This document shows, piece by piece, positions 8,214 through 13,540 of a stretch of DNA of 13,540 bases. The first letter of the stretch is position 1; each line of letters starts with the position of its first letter. Where the stretch lies: assembly GCA_027604685.1 (NCBI GenBank), contig JADHYX010000508.1, positions 1-13,540 on the forward strand. Direction: 5' to 3'. This DNA comes from Lobulomyces angularis. Taxonomy: Eukaryota; Chytridiomycota; Chytridiomycetes; Lobulomycetales; Lobulomycetaceae. The translations under genes were made by a program, and so were the position numbers. The notes beneath the pieces are model-generated. The model had not been told where the DNA came from and did no database searches. It saw only the letters and a list, made by a program, of their open reading frames with translations.

Positions 8214-11200
8214 ATGATAAATTCCCTATCAGATAGTTCATCTTCGGAAGAAGATGACAACAGCAGTGACTCTTCAAAAGATCTCTCTAACTCTGACGAT
8301 GAAATTGCAAATAAAAAGCAAAATTCTAAACGACAGAAAAGAATACATATCTCAGAATCCAAAAGTAATTCAAAAACTGTATCTGGAAAAGGTAAATCAT
8401 ACTTGAATCATCTAGCGGGAAAATCAGTTATGAAGGGAAAGTCTACTTTTTCAAAGAAAATTCAGCAACCACCACTGAAATGTGTGAAATGTTTTAAATC
8501 CAATCCTGATATATCTTGCAAACAATGTTTGAGTAAATAAAAAAATAAGTGTTTATGAGTTTTATTAATTCTTGGGTATATAGATCGTTATCATAGTAGC
8601 TGTTTAAATGTTCCAACTGATTCGCTGAATTATTATTGCGAAAAATGTTTTTTCAAAAAAAATTCCAGGTATAAATGTTTAATTGAACAACATAATCTTA
8701 TTTGTAGTAGAGGAAGTGAAGATGATGCATCTTCTTTAACAACTTTAGAAAATTTTTCATCATCCTTTGAAGAGGAAGAGGAAGAAATGGGTGCATACAG
8801 TAAACCGTTGCTAGATGCAGACAACCCTTCAAAAACGCTTCCTTTAAATACTAGTCATTTTCAAAATGCCAATCAAAAAAAATCTGTTTCAATACCCATA
8901 GCTGCATCAAAACCTTTATCTCAAAATAATAATATATCTAAATCAAAAAAATCTTTGCACAAAGTAAATAAAAGTATACCTGTGACGAAGATATCTGTCA
9001 CAATGGAAGATGACGATGATGAAATTTGTCCAGTGTGTGACGGGGACTGTACCTGCAATGAATCTGGAAGCAAAATGAAGTCACCTTCAGTAATTATACC
9101 ATCATTAAAACCACCATTTCCGGTGTACCTTGAAACTACTGCAAAGTCAAAAGTGAAAACAAACAATGTAAAGAAAAAAACAAAAGGAAAATCTTCGGCT
9201 CAAAGGCGGAGAGGTAGAAGCAAAAAGTTAGATGCTGTTGAAGAAGGAGATGATTTTATGGAAGTTGACTTTGAAGGCAATAAAACATCTGCAAGCAAAC
9301 TGTTACCTCAAGCAAGAATTGCAGAACCTGAAAAAGAAGATACTTTAGTAATTGTTGAAGATGAAGATGATGATGATATTTTTGCTTTGGAATTAAACGA
9401 AGCTCTTGCATTGGACGACGACGCAGGAGTAAAGGAAATTATGGACGATCCTAGTGGTAGTGATCAAGATGACAATGAAGCTGAAATAGAAGAGCTTTTT
9501 TCTTCTGATGATGAATTATTGCTAAGGACTGTTTTTGATGAAGAAGATTATGAAAGTTCGATTGAAATGGAATCCATGGATGAAGACGAAATCGTTGATC
9601 AGATAGTGTACACTGGATGGAGCACCGATGAAGAAGAAGTTGATGACGCCCATTTTTTGTTTAATGGATTTAGCGACTCTTTTTCAGAAGATGAAGTTGA
9701 TGTTGACCCAACATTGATTCACAAGTCATATAACGCTGATCCTTCAAATGATAGTGTTGCCTCTCCTGCCTCCACAGACCCTTTGGTGGATGATGAATTC
9801 GCTAATGCTGTCGAAACTAGTGACGCTGATACAATTGATAATGAAGACTTGATGGAAGATGAAGAACAAGCAGAATCATTGATCGATTCCTCTATTTTAC
9901 CAGATAAAAAGAATATGATGGAAAGTTTGACTTTGACGACAGCCAGTTTACCGCAGCTACCTAATGATACTGAATTAGTTCACCCTGATTTTGTATTGAC
10001 AAACCCGGTTTCTCAATCTGAACCAGCAATTCCACTGCCATTAGTGTCATATGATGTTAAAAAATCACATGTAAATTCAAATGGGGAAATAATTACAACA
10101 ACAAAAACAATGAAGTTTAAAATGACAGCCAAGAGGCAGGCAGCATTAAATGCGAAATCAAATGTTGTAAATGGAGATAGTAATCAAAAAAAAGGTAAAG
10201 GAAAAGGCAAATTGAAAGTGAAAAAAGAATCAGGCGTAACACCGACGTTAAATCCATTAGCTCCTTCAAGTGTAACCCTTCCTTTAGTTCCAAATTCTAA
10301 AACTGCCGCCGGTAAACCTCCTCCAATTTCGACTGTGCAAAATCTTCCTTTTCATGTTGCACCATCTATTGCTAATATTCCTCCTAATAGTTCTACTGCA
10401 CTTGCCATTCAAGCAGCAGCAGCCAGTATATTGAAAAGTTGTGGATTACCTGTAAATACAACCAATGGATCCAATTCTACACAACTTTCCCCATATGCTA
10501 CATTGGCACTATATAACCCTTTCGCTGCCACCATGGCAATGGTAATATTTTTTATTATTATGTAAAAAAGTGGATTTTGTATTGTTTTGTTTGTTTTTTT
10601 AGATGGCTGCGACCAATCCTCATATGTTTTTAGCACTTTCAGAAATGAAGAACAAGGAAAATGGGCCAAAGTCTGTCGGAACTGGAAAAAATCCATCAAA
10701 CACCGCAAGCGGAACGTCTGTTTCTCCTACCTCGACAACAAATTCACCGAACTCCAAAATACCTAAAGTAACTGCTGATGGAAAAGTAATCAAAATATAT
10801 TTTCGTTTTTTCAATTCAATTATTTATTTTTCAAAAGGTTAATAATGCACTTACAGCATTTCCATTTCTTTTCGGACAAGATGGGAAAGGAAAGTTATCA
10901 ACAGTAGCGAATGATAAGATAGCTCCGGAGGATCAAAAAAATATTGCAGAAAAGACGGAAGCAGCACTATATGACTTAATAGTCACAGAGGAAATGGAGG
11001 TAGAAAAAGATCCATCAAAAAATCCATTTAGTGTATTGAACAAAACGGACGGGTCGAAATGGGAAAAAGTTCCAATAGGAGTATTTAGAAGATCGCGAAA
11101 ATTGACGAAGAATCAGCATTTAACTTTAAAAGATATTTCAGGAGCTGTTAGAATGGGAAGTACAGGTGAAGAAACTTTATCAAAAGGAATCGGGAAACGA

Positions 11201-11656
11201 AATAAACCGAAGCAGATGAAGGAGAGTGAACAAATATTGTCACCATTGTTTCCACCATCTATTGAAGGTCAATTTTCACCACTTTTTAATTTGAAAGGAT
11301 TCAGTAGTCCACTTTTCCAAGTGCAATCACCATTAAGTGAAAATTTTGCAGGAATTGGATTTGATGCTGCAGAAGAATATAGGGAAAAAGCAGATAATAT
11401 GGATGGCATTCCAGAATTAAGGTTGCCAGAATCATCTGTTGAAGTTAAAAAAATGGAAAATATAAAGAGAGAAGGATATTTAAATGGCAAAATAAGTAAA
11501 AAATTCGAAGAGAGAGGAATTTTAGTTGAAGATATGATGGGCAAAACTAGATCAGCATCTCTTTTAATGAATAAGATGAATGGGAGAAGTTTACTTGCCA
11601 GTGAACAAAAGAGAAGAGTTAACAGTAGCATCAATAAAAAAAGAAAGAGAAAGTAA
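8214..11656 (+). CDS. PHD-finger, highly acidic, probably nuclear protein, 1092 aa, 4 exons
   Basis: Exons: 8214-8532, 8584-10541, 10603-10785, 10838-11656 (3279 nt). The N-terminus is Ser/Asp/Glu-rich. A C4HC3 PHD finger follows: C90-x2-C93-x8-C102-x2-C105-x4-H110-x2-C113-x11-C125-x2-C128. The first intron splits it after C105; splicing restores the LNRYH segment. Tyrosine replaces the usual Trp two residues before C125. A second small Cys cluster, CPVCDGDCTC (255-264), comes before a Lys/Arg-rich block (295-321) and a very acidic tract (325-483) containing YTGWSTDEEE (from 449). A long low-complexity Pro/Ser/Ala/Asn-rich part follows. Near the end WEKVPIGVFRRSR (895-907) looks conserved, and the protein ends in KKRKRK, a likely nuclear localisation signal. 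PHD fingers commonly read histone H3 tails, so a chromatin role is likely; its complex is unknown to me and I do not name the gene. Confidence 0.85.
8481..8649 (+). other. PHD zinc finger, split by intron 1 (8533-8583)
   Basis: The eight zinc ligands in cross-brace order are C90, C93, C102 and C105 from exon 1, and H110, C113, C125 and C128 from exon 2. Spacing 2-8-2-4-2-11-2 falls in the normal PHD range. The intron donor is GTAAAT and the acceptor TATAG; the phase-1 junction codon becomes Asn. Two more cysteines (RYKCLIEQHNLIC) follow closely and could extend the fold. Confidence 0.85.
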
Positions 11657-11811
11657 ATGAAGTAACCAAAAAAAAAAAAAAAAAAAAATTTGAAATGTAG
11701 TTTAATTTTATATATAGATTTTTGCATCAATTTTTATTCCCATCTTTTTTATAAATAAGGTATTTTTTTTTTTTTTTAATACTTTAAAAATTTTTTTTAG
11801 AATATTTTTAA

Positions 11812-11817
11812 AATAAA
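11812..11817 (+). promoter_or_regulatory. Possible poly(A) signal AATAAA of the PHD gene
   Basis: AATAAA lies 156 nt after the stop of the PHD gene, in AT-rich DNA. It is the first canonical hexamer I found after that stop. Chance occurrence is quite possible. Confidence 0.3.
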
Positions 11818-11962
11818 CAAAAAAAAAAGTTTCGCGTAATTAATTTAAAATCTTTAATTTTTTTTTTGAAAAAATAATTAAAATTTTTGGTGGTGAAAAA
11901 AATTTCAGCGCAAAATTTCGGTGTTTAATGAGGGTTTTACGAACCCCACAGTTTAGTGACAG

Positions 11963-11968
11963 CACGTG
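11963..11968 (+). promoter_or_regulatory. E-box CACGTG upstream of the bHLH gene
   Basis: A perfect palindromic CACGTG lies 412 bp upstream of the bHLH start codon, at the edge of the GC-richer leader. The downstream protein has the His-Glu-Arg basic region that in this family reads CACGTG-type sites. Autoregulation or control by another bHLH factor is therefore possible, but this is inference. A CACATG (12137-12142; reverse complement CATGTG, the core of the yeast Ino2/Ino4 site) lies between it and the gene. Confidence 0.4.
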
Positions 11969-12013
11969 AGATTACCCCATTGTGTAACATATACCCTCAA
12001 GTATTCATTTTCA

Positions 12014-12031
12014 CCATATAAGTCCATATAA
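12014..12031 (+). promoter_or_regulatory. Tandem CCATATAA repeats, TATA-like
   Basis: CCATATAA occurs at 12014-12021 and again at 12024-12031, offset by exactly 10 bp, about one helical turn. Each copy contains TATAA, and the first (CCATATAAGT) is one base from a CArG box CC(A/T)6GG. They may be the core promoter of the bHLH transcript or a MADS-type factor site. No experimental start site is known from the sequence. Confidence 0.35.
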
Positions 12032-12058
12032 TGACAGTTGTTTAGGTGGGTAGTGGTA

Positions 12059-12370
12059 ATGCTGGATGGCAGAAATACTGCCGTGTTATCACATTCCTAT
12101 TGCAGCAGTATTTGTAGCGCTACTGAAATGCCAAGGCACATGGTGAATGTAAAAGGACTCCACTACCTTTATTCAAGCACTTTTACACGTCATCGTCGCT
12201 TGCCAGAAGCGGTAAAAAGGCGCTGGTGTCTTGATTTTCAACATCCCAAAAAGAATTTCACTCACAGTAGATTCACACACGTCATTCTTCTGCTGAGATT
12301 AGTGTTATGGTGTCAAAATATTACAAAAAAAAAAGTATTTAAGTCCCTAAAAAAGGCCAAAAAATTGTAA
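12059..12370 (+). CDS. Possible upstream ORF (104 codons with stop) in frame with the bHLH gene; doubtful
   Basis: ATG at 12059 opens a 103-residue frame ending TAA at 12368-12370, 9 nt before and in the same frame as the bHLH ATG. The predicted product starts MLDGRNTAVLSHSY, is basic (TRHRRLPEAVKRRW; ends KSLKKAKKL) and matches no family I recognise. The stretch is about as GC-rich as exon 1 of the bHLH gene and unlike ordinary intergenic DNA here, which is why it is listed. It may equally be untranslated leader that happens to stay open. Confidence 0.2.
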   Translation: MLDGRNTAVLSHSYCSSICSATEMPRHMVNVKGLHYLYSSTFTRHRRLPEAVKRRWCLDFQHPKKNFTHSRFTHVILLLRLVLWCQNITKKKVFKSLKKAKKL

Positions 12371-12379
12371 AACTTTGCA

Positions 12380-13323
12380 ATGATATTTGACAGTGATGGC
12401 GACGAATTTTTCAAAACGGGCATCTTTTCCGACTGTGAAATCTCAGAGTTTGATTCATTTTTAAATACTGTCTCCAACGAATCGCTCGCATCCAACTCCG
12501 AAACTTCTCCTCCATTTCAAACCACAGGGACTTGTAACTCTCTTTCTATGTTAAACGACTCTCTTTCAGTGTTAGGCGACTCTCCTCCTAGTGTAAAAGA
12601 CTCTCCTACTCACTTCAGTGACTGTTCGGTGGTGTCCAGCGACTCCATATCTCACAGCGATTCTGGTTTAGAGTCTCCCTACTCCTCTATAACTTACCTA
12701 CCTTCACCTCCCTCTGAATTTTTACAAGTATAAACATCCCTTTATTTAAATTTTTACTCACTTCTACCTAGTATACTCCAATGTTTTTACCCACAAAAGA
12801 TACCCATTTAACTATGTCCAGTGTAGTTTCCTTGGATGCAACTCATTCACTTTATTCAACGAGACCCAATACCACCTCATCCACCAAACGAAAAAGGTAT
12901 TTTTAAAACAAAGAGTTTTTATTCAAGAATTTAATAAAAAAGTAATATAGATCAAATTCAATGAAATCAGCAAACGATTTACAGCCTCAGCAATATCCAA
13001 GATTAAAAATACTGAAACCTCCAAAAGACTTATTAACTGAAAAACAAAAAAAGAGCAACCATATTGTGAGTGAGAAAAAGAGGAGGTCAAATATTAAGGC
13101 TGGTTTTGATCAACTCACTGACTTAGTGCCTGAGTTAAGCAACGGAGTTCATAGAAGTGAAGCTGAAATTTTGAAAATATGTAAACTATAAATAATAAAA
13201 TGATTTTCCTTAAGTTTTTTCTTAGGTGCTGAATATATTGAGGAACTTTTAGAACAACAACAGGATTTGAATTTACAATTAGCCAGTAATTCTATTATCA
13301 AGATGACAGCATTAAAGCATTAA
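12380..13323 (+). CDS. bHLH transcription factor, Ino4/Mlx-like, 266 aa, 4 exons
   Basis: Exons: 12380-12727, 12772-12896, 12951-13180, 13226-13323 (801 nt); introns are 44, 54 and 45 nt. An in-frame TAA just upstream (12368-12370) makes ATG 12380 the first possible start on the genomic strand. Residues 1-157 are Ser/Thr/Pro/Asp-rich with an acidic start (MIFDSDGDEF), typical of an activation domain. The basic region SNHIVSEKKRRSNI holds H195, E199 and R203, the residues that in class B bHLH proteins recognise CACGTG. Helix 1 (GFDQLTDLVPEL), a short loop and helix 2 beginning RSEAEILKICAEYIEELL follow; the last intron falls inside helix 2. A short Gln/Leu-rich tail ends at residue 266. NH(I/V)xSEKKRR and LVPxL...RSE resemble yeast Ino4, which partners Ino2 in phospholipid gene control, and animal Mlx. 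Partner and targets here are unknown. Confidence 0.88.
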
Positions 13324-13407
13324 AATATAAAAAATACAATAGAGTTTACAAAATTAAATGTTAGAAAAAAAAATTCTTTAGATATATTATGTATAAAGAA
13401 AATCAAA

Positions 13408-13417
13408 AATAAATAAA
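13408..13417 (+). promoter_or_regulatory. Overlapping poly(A) signals AATAAATAAA of the bHLH gene
   Basis: Two overlapping AATAAA hexamers start 85 and 89 nt after the TAA stop. They fall in the 151-bp gap between the convergent bHLH and histone H4 genes, otherwise featureless and AT-rich. Spacing is reasonable, specificity low. Confidence 0.4.
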
Positions 13418-13474
13418 AATATAAAGTTAAAAAATTTTTACATTAAAAGAAATTAAAAAAATTAAGTTGATTGA

Positions 13475-13540
13475 TTATCCTCCAAAACCATAGAGAGTTC
13501 TTCCTTGTCTCTTTAAAGCGTAGACGACATCTAATGAGGT
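13475..13540 (-). CDS. Histone H4, C-terminal 21 residues (gene runs off the right edge)
   Basis: On the minus strand the frame entering at 13540 reads TSLDVVYALKRQGRTL followed by YGFGG and TAA at 13477-13475. This is the end of histone H4, the core nucleosome protein; it includes the last helix region and the GFGG tail that contacts H2A. TSLDVV rather than the common TAMDVV matches budding yeast H4. The rest of the gene, including any introns and a possible divergent H3 partner, lies beyond the window. I see no stem-loop of the animal histone 3' type after the stop, consistent with polyadenylated fungal histone mRNA. Confidence 0.96.
   Translation of the reverse strand, partial: TSLDVVYALKRQGRTLYGFGG

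Larger units (their letters stand above)
11657..12379. other. Long intergenic/leader region upstream of the bHLH gene
   Basis: The first part (to about 11900) is extremely AT-rich, with a run of 21 A at 11668-11688, long T runs, and an AATAAA at 11812-11817 that may end the PHD transcript. From about 11930 the composition changes: by my count 81 of 180 bases (45%) are G/C in 12061-12240, far above the other intergenic gaps. This part holds an E-box, tandem TATA-like repeats, several small hairpins and an ORF in frame with the downstream start. It is most simply the promoter and 5' leader of the bHLH gene. Confidence 0.5.

Noticed and set aside
8921..9166. Minus-strand 81-codon ORF in the PHD gene
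   Set aside because: Opposite a long well-supported exon of the PHD gene; no independent evidence.
11668..11688. Run of 21 A just after the PHD gene stop, as a retroposed poly(A) tail
   Set aside because: The gene keeps its introns and there are no target-site duplications that I can see; long A/T runs are common throughout the window.
11269..11730. Minus-strand 153-codon ORF with hydrophobic N-terminus
   Set aside because: It begins in the poly(A)/T-rich tail region, giving a run of Phe and Leu that mimics a membrane segment, and is otherwise the shadow of the last exon of the PHD gene.
1..13540. CRISPR array, tRNA or rRNA genes, insertion sequences, biosynthetic or defence cluster
   Set aside because: No spaced direct repeats, cloverleaf-like sequences, transposase motifs or terminal inverted repeats were seen; the genes are intron-bearing eukaryotic housekeeping and regulatory genes.

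Overview
The window is nuclear DNA of an AT-rich, gene-dense eukaryote, most likely a fungus and probably an early-diverging one (chytrid- or Rozella-like; this placement is inference). Genes are interrupted by many short GT-AG introns, mostly 44-75 nt. The kinesin-1 tail carries the fungal-style [11 protein letters not shown] segment. The histone H4 C-terminus reads TSLDVVYALK..., as in budding yeast, rather than TAMDVV as in animals and plants. The first gene ends like a fungal Mep/Amt transporter. I see no tRNA, rRNA, transposon or CRISPR array.

Layout: 1-234 (+), C-terminal end of an ammonium transporter; 428-4464 (+), kinesin-1 heavy chain in 17 exons, 972 aa; 4933-6096 (-), mitochondrial carrier of the NAD+/pyrimidine-nucleotide/folate branch in 6 exons, 309 aa; 6350-7974 (+), Swf1/ZDHHC4-type DHHC palmitoyltransferase in 9 exons including a 16-nt micro-exon, 389 aa; 8214-11656 (+), a large acidic PHD-finger nuclear protein in 4 exons, 1092 aa; 12380-13323 (+), an Ino4/Mlx-like bHLH transcription factor in 4 exons, 266 aa; 13475 to the right edge (-), the last 21 residues of histone H4. 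All exon models were built by hand from reading frame, splice dinucleotides and family conservation, and every joined frame closes without a stop.

The genes look like ordinary, functionally unrelated chromosomal housekeeping and regulatory genes. Kinesin/carrier and bHLH/H4 are convergent pairs, and carrier/Swf1 are divergent and share about 250 bp of promoter. I found no clear new multi-gene system. The stretches most worth a second look are the extreme exon structure of the Swf1 gene (a possible ATG-only exon, a 45-nt exon and a 16-nt exon), the unusual architecture of the PHD protein, and the GC-richer, hairpin-rich leader of the bHLH gene. That leader has a CACGTG E-box, paired CCATATAA repeats and a 104-codon ORF in the same frame as the bHLH start.
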